Assembly: GCA_036924085.1 (NCBI GenBank)
Contig: JAVGWX010000002.1
Location: forward strand, 153,425,571-153,489,570
Length of the DNA: 64,000 nt
Source of the DNA: Ariolimax columbianus
Lineage: Eukaryota; Mollusca; Gastropoda; Stylommatophora; Arionidae
Reading direction: 5' to 3'
The notes below the pieces were generated by a model. That model saw only the letters and a program-made list of their open reading frames with translations. It had not been told where the DNA came from and made no database searches. Below, piece after piece: positions 33,406 to 44,424 of the stretch. A program made the translations under genes and the position numbers. Each line of letters starts with the position of its first letter. Position 1 is the stretch's first letter.

Positions 33406-33944
33406 TGCAGAAACACGTTAGACTAGGAGGGAAAAAATCCACATATTTCAGTAAGATATCACAATAGATCCCAAAAAAGAAATCATCAACAGGAGGGCTA
33501 ATTCCCAAGCACAATTCCTTCATTAAACCAGCTGGTAGGACACGGATAGTTGCTTTTCAATTGATAGTCCCCAAGGCAATACAGAGAAAGCGAACCGGGC
33601 ATGGCTGAAGGGAGACCAGAAAAAAAAACAGAGAGCGGTTTGCCGTTAATCATCTGGTTCTAGATAGGGAAGGGACACTATTTTGTCCCGCACGCTCTAT
33701 TAACCGCTCTACAATTTACAATATTTGCTTTAGGCGATATTTTTTGGGATCCTTTTCCCTAGGCGGTCTCTCTATCTCTCTCTCTCATTCGCAATTTCAG
33801 CTTCAATAGAGGCACTGAGGTTGGCAATAATGCATTATGCTGCGTGCTCATATATTAGGCTATGGTCAACTGTAAAGAGTAGTTGATATATTCAACCGTG
33901 TTGGTTTTTTGGGGTTTATTCCACTTTCGGTTTTGCAATTAGAC
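33406..33944. other. Unassigned stretch with (CT)n
   Basis: A short CT run lies at 33770-33787. Nothing else was recognised. Confidence 0.4.
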
Positions 33945-34117
33945 TGGTTTCTGCTGGTTAGAGCCGGCTAAAGTACGTGTTTCTCGAAGCAAATGACCAG
34001 GGTTCTAGTCTGCACGGCTGTAAATAGGTACCTGACTTAGGGAAGGCAATGAAGGATCACCCCACCTTATAAGTGACGTGAAGTCTTTACCACTTCAATC
34101 ATAGAATGTGAAGAGTA
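33945..34117 (+). mobile_element. tRNA-derived SINE, family SINE-B
   Basis: 'GCTGGTTAGAGCCGGCTAAA' (A-box region) and GGGTTCTAGTC (B box) are followed by 'CGGCTGTAAATAGGTACCTG' + ACTTAGGGAAGG. It runs directly into a family C scrap (34118-34200). Confidence 0.75.
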
Positions 34118-34685
34118 TAGTTTGGTCAGGTAAAACATACTGACCAAGATTCTACCTCACGTCCGCGCCAGGCTTCCTGCAAACAGGCTTGTGTTACAAC
34201 AGTCTAGACAAACGAGGTGAGGATCGATATTGTAACCCCTATAGAGGTGAGTTCACCGAGGTGCCTCGTATTTTACTACAACGAGGAGGATCCCGGCCAC
34301 TTTCTCGTGTAGACCTCGGGATATAAAGAAAGAGCCACTGTAACCCGACACTAACGAAACGTCAAGACCTGATTATCTCAGTACGAGTGCCATCCATAAC
34401 AAAAACTACTTCAGTCCAGACCTACCCGGTAGAGACTAACGGTATATCCTTATTTATGAGGAACAATACAGTTCGAATTATCCAGAAACCTCTCTCATGC
34501 CTTTTTAGATATCCTCTTTATATTCTCCACCTTTCTCCCATCCGCCTCTTCATCTCTCACTCACATAAAATCCATAGATGTTACATCGCCCCACAAATCA
34601 TCACTTTCTTACCATGTGGCCCTCCCTTTTTTTTCTCGTGCAACAATCCCTAATGAAAATCCAGTAAACATAACTGTTAATGTTA
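34118..34685. other. Family C scrap (to 34200), then unassigned stretch
   Basis: 'GGTCAGGTAAAACATACTGA' is close to the family C start. No coding evidence was seen in the rest. Confidence 0.4.
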
Positions 34686-34775
34686 TGGGAGGTCGTCGAT
34701 GAAGAATGGGAGGTAAGTCAATGAAGAATGGGAGGTCGTCGATGAAGAATGGGAGGTAAGTCGATGAAGAATGGA
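34686..34775. repeat. Short minisatellite, 21 bp unit (42 bp dimers)
   Basis: 'GGGAGGTCGTCGATGAAGAAT' alternates with 'GGGAGGTAAGTCAATGAAGAAT'. Confidence 0.85.
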
Positions 34776-35694
34776 ACTAATTGCCCTGCTTCTCAAAAAG
34801 CAAAGACCTGGCACAATGACGTCAATGTCTACAATAGAACTACTTTACCTTTGGAGTCTCTAATTGGACGATTGGTTAGACCGTTTGTTTATCGCGGCAA
34901 AATGAGGGTGTTCTCTATACGCTCCAATCTACCTAAATGCAAAATGATACCTAACTGCAAGGGAGTGAGATGGTCGCCCCATCAAACAAAACAGACTTCG
35001 TATAATGGTCCCAACCCTTCATCCACGCTTGCAGTTATTGTCACATAATGGTTTCTTACTATAACTGAAACGATTCCCATTATCGACATGCACCAGTAGA
35101 AACCAACTGTAAACGGGTTCCCGGTTTACTGTTTAAAATGGTACATAGAAAGGGAACTGGCTATCACACGTCATAAACAAGATGAGGCCTGGTAAAATGA
35201 AGTCTCTAACACTCTATCCCCAACAACAATGTCTATCATGGGAATATTTTATTTGACACCTGCAAAGAGAAATTAATACGAGTATAGCCAATCGTGTTCG
35301 TCTGTTAACATTCCTTTAGACTTCTTGTTGTGCAAATAATGAGAGCCGTCATTTATGTACGACTCTCCAGATCTGCTTCGTAGTGTCCAAAACGGGTGGC
35401 TTGGTATAGGAAGAGTGGATAACGTTGAGACATCGAACCTTCAAGCTCTTCAAGGACGACAACGACATTTTTTTTAAACTGATAATCCCCAGCTGACAAA
35501 GTCATGTGGGTTTTCTTTCTCTAATCCGGAGTGCGTGCTGTCAGGAGGAATGGACCCCAATGAAGCGTGAGGGGTGGAGAGGGTGAGGGAGAGAGAATGA
35601 GAAAAGGAAGCTGATGTGGGAGTGTGTACAGCAAGTGAGTTACGGAAATTATCAATATCTACATCTTTCGCCATTTGCTGAGAATCCGTGTGGG
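34776..35694. other. Unassigned non-coding stretch
   Basis: A 99-codon plus frame at 34749-35048 starts inside the array and has no recognisable domain. Confidence 0.4.
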
Positions 35695-35907
35695 TCCATA
35701 TGGAACAACTTATTTACTTATAATTATGTAATCACAAAACTTGTTTAACTTACAATAATGTATCACAAAATTTGTGTTTAATTTACAATAATGGTATCAT
35801 AACAAATGTTTAAACAAAATGCAAAAGAAAATGCTTGTTAACTTACCTGGGGTAAAAAATATGAAACTTATCATTTTTTAATCACCACCCCCCCCCCCCC
35901 CCCCCCC
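35695..35907. repeat. Degenerate AT-rich repeat and C20 homopolymer
   Basis: 'ACAATAATG(G)TATCA(C)AA' recurs three times. A pure C run of 20 bases lies at 35888-35907, which is prone to slippage and assembly error. Confidence 0.7.
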
Positions 35908-36390
35908 GCATAGTGTCCATGAAGCAACTACTGGTCTATACAACCCTAGTCTTTAGTCGTAGTCGACCTATACATATACAGGGGCAGACGTCCCCGTGCA
36001 GGTCCCAGCTCTGGCGTCTGCTGAATGTAGACAAGAGGAAGATTTCCTGATTATCGGGCTAGGCTCAAGCGGCTTATTACTCCACTGCATTTGGGACAAG
36101 TGCCGCAAAGGGCACTTAACCAAAGTGCGAGTCCATGTTAATAGACTAAAACACTAGAGCAAAGTAGGCCCGCAGCCTGTTAGGCGCCATCTGTGCTGGT
36201 CTTAACAAATCCACTATACTATATCCACGTCAACACTAGGAAACTGAATGGCAAGGGGATATGGTGTTGGTAGCTTATCATGCTGATTTGAATTAACTCT
36301 TTACAACGTTTCTTTGGTAACCGATTACAGCTGTTCATCTTACATTCCGAAGCGCACTTGAGAAGGTGGTAGTGTACTGTGAGGCTCCTC
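35908..36390. other. Unassigned stretch containing family D (36120-36200)
   Basis: The minus strand 'GATGGCGCCTAACAGGCTGC' and CTACTTTGCTCTAGTG match 16560-16640. Nothing else was recognised. Confidence 0.5.
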
Positions 36391-36855
36391 ACATCTACAG
36401 AGTCGCTCCCAGCCCTCGCTGACCAGAGCACCACAGAGTCGCTCCCAGCCCTCGCTGACCAGAGCACCACAGAGTCGCTCCCAGCCCTCGCTGACCAGAG
36501 CACCACAGAGTCGCTCCCAGCCCTCGTTGACCAGAGCACCACAGAGTCGCTCCCAGCCCTCGCTGACCAGAGCACCACAGAGTCGCTCCCAGCCCTCGCT
36601 GACCAGAGCACCACAGAGTCGCTCCCAGCCCTCGCTGACCAGGCGACTTCAGAGTCGCTCCCAGCCCTCGCTGACCAGAGCACCACAGAGTCGCTCACAG
36701 CCCTCGCTGACCAGAGCATCACAGAGTCGCTCACAGCCCTCGCTGACCAGAGCACCACAGAGTCGCTCACAGCCCTCGCTGACCAGGCGACTTCAGAGTC
36801 GCTCCCAACCCTCGCTGACCAGACCACTACAGAGTCGCTCGCTGACCAGACCAGG
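36391..36855. repeat. GC-rich minisatellite, 36 bp unit
   Basis: GAGTCGCTCCCAGCCCTCGC + TGACCAGAGCACCACA is repeated about 13 times. The GGCGACTTCA variant recurs 144 bp (four units) apart, a higher-order signature. The frame at 36379-36864 reads TESLPALADQST repeats and the minus strand reads SDSVVLWSARAG. Neither has a non-repeat domain. Confidence 0.95.
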
Positions 36856-36974
36856 CGACTATAGAGTCAGCCTGTTTTCGGGTGGATGAACCACGTGACC
36901 ATCATGTTTCATCTGATGATAATCACTCTTCGCTCCCACAATCATCTGACAATGTCAAATGAATTGTCTAACAG

Positions 36975-37290
36975 TGCACTAAAAATGAAAGTCATTGGAC
37001 CAAGAAAGAGAAGAACTAGGGAGCGGATTGCAGATAATATTAATACACGGATAGAAAAAACATTGAAATTGATCAATACTGGCAAGGCACAGACAGAAGT
37101 GAAAAAAGACAGTGCACTTTACATGAGATGTAGTGCCGTAGAGATCTCCCGAATTACAAAGAAGAACACGCTATATAATTGTTCCCTATTATATCTGAGA
37201 CTCATTATTTGTTTACCTGTACAGGTGAGACCTGGGTTGTGCTGTAACCACTTTCACAATTTGAGATCATTGTTTCTCAACCAGTGCTCA
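36975..37290 (+). repeat. Dispersed repeat family H, copy 2
   Basis: It matches 13590-13885 over its length and ends at the same point (GATCATTGTTTCTCAACC). One frame stays open for 138 codons (36886-37302) with RKRRTRERIADNI and LINTGKAQTEVKKD. The other copy has stops there, so coding is unlikely to be maintained. Confidence 0.65.
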
Positions 37291-37390
37291 GCAGAACCCT
37301 AGGATGCCCGAAAGGTCAATAGAGGTTAGGTGAGATGTTTAGAGGGGCTCAGTGATAGGTTTTCAGACGTTCAGAAAAAAAATAAGATTC
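37267..37390 (+). repeat. GGTTC-type satellite, short copy
   Basis: TTTCTCAACCAGTGCTCAGC is followed by AACCCTAGGATGCCCGAAAG and two or three degenerate units. Confidence 0.6.
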
Positions 37391-37429
37391 CAAGCTGTGA
37401 GTACAAACCGAGCAGACATGTATGCAAGT

Positions 37430-37600
37430 GTATAACAATCAATCAAAACTGTTTGAGCTCCATGTGGAGCACAGGCATTCAACAAAAACACGCCAAGTAA
37501 TTAAATGTTGACATATCCAGATGTGTTTACGTGATGGTTTAAAGTTTATATAACCCTCTTAGTCGCCCCTTTCGACTTATCTGGTAGATTACAGTGCTAC
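37430..37600 (-). repeat. Dispersed repeat family F, copy
   Basis: The minus strand shares TAAGTCGAAAGGGGCGACTA, GTCAACATTTAATTAC and GCTCCACATGGAGC blocks, in order, with 54640-54845. TGCTCCACATGGAGCT is a small palindrome. Confidence 0.6.
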
Positions 37601-38044
37601 CATTCTTTCTTCCATTTTGGGCCTTTCTAACCAGTGAATATAAATAGGTAATACTTTCTGTAGCTTCTGTTTGACATAGCATCAGTTGTTGCTTGAGTAT
37701 TTAAAACTGTCGATAAATATAATATGTATGCTGCCTTCGTGTATTGTTGAGAAGATGTGGCAGGATAGGGTAGAGACATCTAGATCTTTAAAAGACCAGG
37801 ACGCCGAGCAAGCAAACAAAAACACAAGAATACGCAGATCAGGTGCCGACCACGTCGTGCGCATTGCCAGACAATCGCATTCCCCAAACGACTAATGAAA
37901 GTGGGAAAAACACTCCCTCAAAATATCGCTTCAACATCAATATTAAAATGTCTGGCACATGGCGTAGAAACACCCGTAGAAGTGTATCCATTGCTCGGTA
38001 GCGCCGGTTCTGCCAGGATCGGAGAATCTACATACGCGTGTGTA
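37601..38044. other. Unassigned stretch
   Basis: Nothing was recognised. A TATA-type dinucleotide run lies at 38054-38066 at its right edge. Confidence 0.35.
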
Positions 38045-39490
38045 CATATGCACGTATATATATATGATAAATAGCCGAATGTGACTCATCATCATCATGT
38101 GGCATGTCCTTTATAGAACGTCGCTCCCATAAGTCTGTTTTGAAGGAAACTCTTTCCCTTGCCAAAACTCCAGCCTCCGCCACAGTCATACCAAGATATT
38201 TCTGGATATCGGTGCCATCGTCTTCTTTGTCTACATATGCCTCTTTTGCATGTAACCATACCTTGCATCACTGTTCTCTCAAGACCGTTGTGTCTCTTGA
38301 TGTGACCAAAGTATTTGCATTTTCTAGCCAAAATGGAATTGACAAACCAGTTTTCCTCTAGCCAAATATCCATATTTAACATTTTCTCCGTCAACGGTAT
38401 TCTGAGGATATTTCTCCAACATTTTTAGTCCAAGGATTCGATTCTATGTCTAGAAGTTATGGTACTCGCCCATTATTCCGTATGCTGCCACGGGAAAAAC
38501 CAGAGGCCCTCAAGACTTTCACTTTTGTTGTTTCGTTGGTGTTTTGCCATAATGTTTTCAGACTGCTTAGAGTCTGTGTTTCCATGGCTAGTCTTCTTCT
38601 GATTTAATTTGAGTAGTCGCCCTTTTTGTCAATTCTGGAACCTGATATTCGAAATGCGTGACATGATCTATTTTCTTACCACCTATTGTAAATGTATGTT
38701 GACATCGTGTTTTGTCGGTGGTCATTATTTGTGACTTGTTTATAGACATGTTTTGATCTTTGCTGTGTTCATTTATGGCTGAATATAGCTGATCTAGCCC
38801 TTCTCCATTTCTGTGTTTCGTAACTCTGGAATCTCGTAACTACCAATTGTAAGTGTATCGAAACTTTCAATGTTTTCGTCTTCCCTGAATATTTATAATA
38901 GATGTTATATAGATAAGGTGAGAGGATACATCCCTCCTTACTCCCTTTTGTACTGCTAACCAATTTGATGTTTGTCCAGATGCTCGTTGATCTTAATACG
39001 TTTCAATGAGACTGATGATATGCACAGGAAAACCCATTTATTTCATGATGTTCCACAGATTCTGATGTTTTACCGCATCGAAGGCCTTGGTGGAATCAAT
39101 GAAACACGTGTACAGGTCTACATTAAACTTTCAACATTTTTCGTAGTTATTCTTCATACTGAATATGTGATCTCTGGTCCCTTTGTCTTTTCTAAAACCT
39201 GCTTGGACTTCATGAACCTTAAATTCAAATCCTTTCTCTATCCTTTTCAATAGGATCCGCCAAAGTATCATGACAGTGTTGCAGATTAGCGCGATAGTTC
39301 GGTATTTTGTGCACAGTTTAAAATTGTCTTTACTGGGAGGGGAATATAAATTGATTTCGCCCATGCTTCTGATCACTCTGCGCTATGTCATATCTTTTTA
39401 AACAGCTTCTGATAAACTCGAGCACTGGTCTCACTGTATTATCACTGCTCGGATATCATCACAGCCTGGGTATTTTCCAATTTTCAGGTC
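38045..39490 (-). mobile_element. LINE remnant, RT to 3' end (L-C)
   Basis: Minus blocks from 39380 are KYRTIALICNTVMILWRIL, VQAGFRKDKGTRDHIFSM, and KEGCILSPYLYNIYYKY (motif B). The thumb follows, then NWFVNSILARKCKYFGHIKR, VMQGMV and CRQRRRWHRYPEISW. The copy ends FYKGHAT plus (ATG)n on the minus strand at 38085-38100. Motif A and the YADD box are lost to deletion and frameshift. It is about 1.4 kb, with the endonuclease absent. Confidence 0.85.
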
Positions 39491-40029
39491 TTTGAGTGTG
39501 ACTAAGAAAGAAAAATCGGGCAAGATACGGGCAACACCTAAGCGCCGACCAGATGGATTTGCAGAACAAAATGTTAGTTTTTGGCTAGCTGGCATCATGT
39601 TCGAGAAAGGCTTTTTATGTGTTCTACTACATTACACAATGTCGACACAAGATTTATTGTTATAATGTCCTAAATGGGCAGTCTGTCAAATCCTCTCCGC
39701 TAACAACATAAACATGCATATGTTCGGATTCAGCAAGGTAGTGATATGGGATTTAAACCTATTTTTTAGCAACTGCACCGTTCAGCTGGGGCCGGGACCA
39801 GCTAACAAGACCCTTCTACGCCTTCACGCTCGGATAGCAGGCTGCAACAGAGAAGACTGACTAAGTAGAAGGGAACAAAAGTCCTTCTTAGGGCTTGGTA
39901 GAAATTGAGAACGAACGAAACAGAAAAAACAAATTTGTGGTAATGCGAGCTGAGGTTAGATGCACTGAACCGCAAGAACAATTCACTCTGTCATCGGAAG
40001 CAAGACGAAGGAATAAACCATTTATCAGG
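39491..40029. other. Unassigned stretch
   Basis: This lies between two LINEs of opposite orientation. No clear block was seen, though the right end may be decayed upstream LINE sequence. Confidence 0.35.
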
Positions 40030-41450
40030 AGTTACTACAAGTGGGAGGTGAGGTAATAATTGAAGCTCTGACATACATCTGTAACATAATTTAGAGGACA
40101 GGACAGTAGCCAACCATTTAGACGAAATCAGTGGTTTTACTGCAGCCTAAATTAGGTAACCTAAAGATGTGTCAGAACTATAGAACAATTAGCCTCATTT
40201 ATCATCCTAGCAAAGTTCTCTTAAGAATAATCCTCAACAGATTAAAACCACAGGCGGAGAATACCATTGCCGAAGAGCAAGCAGGGTTCCGAGCCGGAAG
40301 AAGCACCACTGAACAGATATTTAATATGCGGATATTGAATGAGAAATACTTAGATTATCAACAACCCATATACCATGTCTTTATCGATTTCAAAAAGGCG
40401 TTCGACAGAGTATGACATGCAGCGCTGTGGACAACAATGATCAATATGTATTATCAATAGGAATATTGTGATGGTAATTGAGAACCTTTATGAGAAGGTG
40501 TCAAGTGCAGTTTCTGTAGACGGAATACTAGGCAAATGGTTCCGTACGTCTGTTGAGGTGAGATAGGGTTGTATACTAACTCCAACACTCTTCAATGTAT
40601 TCTTGGAAAGAATAATGAAGGCGGCCAAGGAGGGACATGTTGGTACGGTCAGAATAGGTGTCAAGACGATTACAAACATACGATTTGCAGATGATATAAA
40701 TGGTCTGACAGGCACGGAACTCCAGGAGCTATTAGTATATTGGACAGGGCGGCGCAGAGTTATGGCATGGAGATAAATGCAGACAAAACAAAAGCTGATG
40801 ACTATTAACACGGAAGGGTTTACATCTGTGATAAAAGTAAATTGTCAGAAACACGAAGTTGTACACCGGTCCAAGAATCTGGTTCACTGATCAGTGACGA
40901 GAGCTCACAGCCTGAGATAGTTGCCAGAATAGCACAGACAGCAGCGGCGCTTACGCGTTTGAAATCCATTTGGCGGGATAAGCGGCTCGCCCTCGGCGTA
41001 AAGACTAATGCGCTGATTGGTGCTCTTAATATTTGTGTATGTCTGTGAGACGGACCATTACTGCGGATATCCAGTCTAGAATACATGCGATGGAAATGAG
41101 GTGCTTTAAAAAGACTTAAATGTTACATATAAGGATCGTGTCACGAACGTAGAAATACGACGAAGAGTGAAAAACGCAATTGGGCCTTTTGACGAACTGT
41201 TCACGGCTAACAAAAGGCGAAAGATGGCTTGGTATGGGTACGTCACGAGGTCCAGCGACCTACAAATTCGATACTGCATGGTTCCGTAACGAGAAAGAGG
41301 GGGCGGGGTCGTCCATGAAGAGATGGGCATACAACATCACGGAGTGGTCAAACTATCGTCCCGGTGACGACTGGCGGCAGCTGACAGAGAGAGATGCCGT
41401 GGGTTTGTGTGAGTATCTTCAAGTGTGCCCAACGACCTGATGGGTTACGG
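40030..41450 (+). mobile_element. LINE remnant, RT to near C-terminus (L-D)
   Basis: LQVGGEVIIEALTYICN leads into NLKMCQNYRTISLIYHPSKV, then EEQAGFRAGRSTTEQIFNM and YHVFIDFKKAFDRV (motif A). The next codon, Trp in the family, is a stop. IRFADDING at about 40680 keeps the FADD box. Then come MEINADKTKAD, SRTCTPV-type linker, ARIAQTAAALTRLKSIWRD and the decayed C-terminal block NITEWSNYRP. Scattered stops and frameshifts make it inactive. This is one of the better-preserved RT relics here. Confidence 0.88.
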
Positions 41451-41689
41451 GATGAACTGAACATATTTAGTCGACGGATCACTCATGTGATGTTCTTATT
41501 GGAGAAGCTACTCATAGCAGACAACGAAGTGAATGAGCCGATACAAGCCATAGACTTATAGTATGTTACTTGCGGCGTCAGCGATTTAAAGTAGACCAAG
41601 ACTATATTCCGGTTCCTGGAGTGGCGGTCCTGGGTATAGACTGCATCCATGCAGCCGGATTGAAATGATATATATTTATATAAAAACTC
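41451..41689. other. Junction between L-D and L-C remnants
   Basis: Some minus-strand readthrough of the L-C frame occurs here, but the sequence is not family-like after WRRLEF at about 41690. Confidence 0.4.
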
Positions 41690-42690
41690 CAGCCTCCGCC
41701 ACAGGCACTCCTGGATATCTTGGTGCCATCGTCTTCTTGGTCTATCCCTTCCTCTTTTACCTGGCACCATACGTTCCATCACTGTTCTCTCGAGACCGTT
41801 GTGTCTCTTGATGTGACCAAATTATTTGCATTTTCTAGCCAAAATGGAATTGATAAACCAATTCTTCTCTATGCTCAACTCTTGCCGAATGTCTACATTT
41901 GTTCTTTTCTCTGTCCATGGTATTCTGATGCTCTTTCTGTAAAATTTTGACTCGAAGGATTCGATTCTTTGTCTGGAAGTTTTGGTAATCGTACATGATT
42001 CGCAGCCATTAGCTGCTACAGGAAAAACACAGGCTCTCAAGACTTTTACTATTTTGTTGCTACTCTGCCATAATTTCTTCAGGCTGTTCAGTCTCTGCAT
42101 TGCAAATGCTAGTCTTCCTCTGATTTCTTTCGAGCAGTCGCCATTTTTGTCGATTCTGGAGCCCAGATATTCAAAATTTGTGAACTGATCTATTTCTTTA
42201 CCACCCACTGTAAATTTATGCTGACGTTGTGTTTTGTCGGTGTTCATTATCTTTGTTTTATTTATGTTTATAGACAGGTTTTTATCTTTACTGTGTTAAT
42301 TTGCGGTTGGAATTAGCTGATCTAACCCTTCTTGATAGTATCACCGTGTCGTCTGCGTATCGTAACTGGAATCTCGTACCCGCCAATCGTAAATTGTTCG
42401 AAACTTCCAATGTTCTTGTCTCCTCGAACATTTCTCATTATACATTCCGCGTATATGTTGTACATATAAGGTGAAAGAATACCTCCCTGTCTTATTCCCT
42501 TTTGTATTGTGAACCAATCTGGTGTTAGCCCAGATACTCGGACAGCGGCTTGTTGATCTTGGTATAATGTTTCAATGAGATGAATAATATGCACAGGAAA
42601 CCCCATTTCCTTCTTGATTTTTCACAGGTGTACAAGTCTATATTAAATTCTCAAAATTGTTCGTAGATATTCATCATAAATCTATCTTGA
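41690..42690 (-). mobile_element. LINE remnant, RT to C-terminus (L-C, second copy)
   Basis: Minus blocks are MNIYEQF and FNIDLYTC, a deletion, then MGFPVHIIHLIETLYQDQQA. KGIRQGGILSPYMYNIYAEC (motif B) follows, then FTIGGYEIP and RYADDTVILS, with YADD at 42348-42359 reached by a frameshift. Next come NTDKTQRQHKFTVGGKEID, FEYLGSRIDKNGDCS, WFINSILARKCK and MVPGKRGRDRPRRRWHQDI. The catalytic pair Asp-Asp is intact, unlike in the 38 kb copy. It is truncated at both ends. Confidence 0.88.
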
Positions 42691-44183
42691 TGACCCGTTT
42701 CTCAGCGTGGCTCTGGGTCCGAACTTCGTCTCCAGCGGACCCGTCGTGGGCAACGGAAGTCCAGTGCGTGGTAAGTGTTCCTCTACAGGCATCTCGGATG
42801 TTGCAGCGTACAGCAAGTGAGTCTGACCAACGCATTGGAGGTCTTCACCTCGGTCTCTTCTTACCTCGGGGGTAACAGACTGCTGTCGCTGTGCTCCATC
42901 GACCATCGTTTCGTCGCAACAAGTGACCTGCCCATATATGTTTTGCCTTGGCTGCATGGATTACCGCATCCTTCACCAGCGACAATCGTCTTATGTCAGA
43001 ATTGTGGAGACCTTGCATGCGTTGGTTGCAGAGAGTGATTCCGACCAAGTGTCTCTCAATGGAGGCCTGGGTCACTATCAATTTGTTCTCTAGTGATTTT
43101 GTTAGTGTCCACGTCTCGCACTGTAGCACATCGCAGGGAGTACAGTAGAATTGAAAAGGGGAGCTCGTAGGTTTTGAGTCATGGCAACAGGACAGTGTTA
43201 ATAGACGAGAAGGCTGCCCAATCTGGGCAGCGACGGCTTGTCAATTCAGGTTCCAGGTTATTCTCCATAATGAGAAGACTTCCAAGATAAATGTACTCGT
43301 TGACATCCTCTAATCGTTCCTCGCCAAGGAAGACTGCGCAACTCTTTAGCCTTCACGAAATTCATCTCCAGTCCCGCTTTCTTCCGATCTACATCGAGTA
43401 GCTGCATCATTTGGTTGGCTTCTGCTGCTGACTCTGTGGTGAGCACTATGGCATTGGAAGTTCGAAGGTGATTGAGGCGTCTGTCGTCAATAAGGATACC
43501 AAAGGTGTCCCATTTGCCAATGACTGATTAGAAACATGCAGAAAAAAGGTTCGGTGAGATAGGATCGCCCTTTTGAATTGGTACTACAATTGGACGTTGG
43601 AAGGGACGAAGTGTGGTAGCGCAGTTCGTATACCTGTTGGTGAGAGCTATAATGTAACCAGGATCTATATCTTGTTCCAAAAGTGGACGCCAGACAAAAT
43701 GTGGTTCTACCGAATCAAAAGCCTTCTATAGTCGATAAACGTGAATATCAAGGGCGTCTGGAACTCTCGTGCTGCCCCAATAAGGCGGCAACAGGTTGAA
43801 ATATGGTCCGTAGTGCTTTACGAACGTCGAAAGCCTGCCTGTTCGACTGGTTGCGATTCTTCGAGAGTAGTGCGGACTCTGGCAATGATGCATTTTGTAA
43901 ACATCTTGTAAGTGACAGGCATAGAGTAATTGGACGATAGTTTCCTAGATCATCTTTGTCTCCCTTCTTGTGCAAGAGTGTATCCTCTAGTTGTGACAGG
44001 CAGCAGGTGTTCCACCCTAATGAAGATAACCTGTAAAACGGTGCGCTAGAGCAAGCACGAATGACCTCCGCGGTGATGCCATCTTCAGATTGTGATTTTA
44101 CAGATGGCATTGACACGACAGCATGGCGAATTTCTGAGTGCAGGAAGTCTGGAAGAGATGGTAAAGTGGATGGGAAGTGCAAT

Positions 44184-44215
<32 letters not shown>

Positions 44216-44335
44216 TTCTGATGATCTGAACAGATTGGTAAAGTATGCTTTCATTATTGACTCCATGCTCAGCTTTGATGTTGTGCGAGACCCGTCGGAA
44301 GCTTTCAGACAAGGAATGGTTTAGCGGGGTTCAGC
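42690..44335 (-). mobile_element. LINE remnant, RT to C-terminus (L-E, RTE-like)
   Basis: From 44110, minus blocks are SEIRHAVVSMPSVKSQSEDG, ITAEVIRACSSAPFYRLSSL, LLHKKGDKDDLGNYRPITL. There is a decayed middle (RQAFDVRKALRTIF) and KKAGLEMNFVKAKELR after the catalytic box. Then come LFNSTVLPAMCYSAR, CETWTLTKSLENKLIV, ERHLVGITLCNQRM and KAKHIWAGHLLRRNDGRWST, ending KRPR and PPMRWSDSLA. The order fits RTE-type elements. Motifs A to C are badly damaged. The 5' part contains a G30 homopolymer read as poly-Pro. Confidence 0.85.
44185..44214. repeat. G30 homopolymer within the L-E LINE
   Basis: This is an uninterrupted run of 30 G. It could be a true slippage expansion or an assembly artefact. Its length determines local reading frames, so frames across it should not be trusted. 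Confidence 0.95.
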
Positions 44336-44424
44336 AAGGCAACGAATAGTTAACTTGATGCTGCGCCGGTATTCATCAAACGTTTGCGGGCAAATTTTCA
44401 TAAATTTCTGGCGGCAGATCTTGC

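Noticed and set aside
35841..35849. Recursive splice site (CAG|GTAAGT on the minus strand)
   Set aside because: The match is good, but ACTTAC recurs in the surrounding degenerate AT repeat and no host transcript is established.
36379..36864. 161-codon frame of TESLPALADQST repeats
   Set aside because: It is a 36 bp array product, open on both strands, with no flanking coding sequence.
44061..44324. Poly-Gly/poly-Pro protein frames
   Set aside because: They arise from the G30 run within a decayed LINE.
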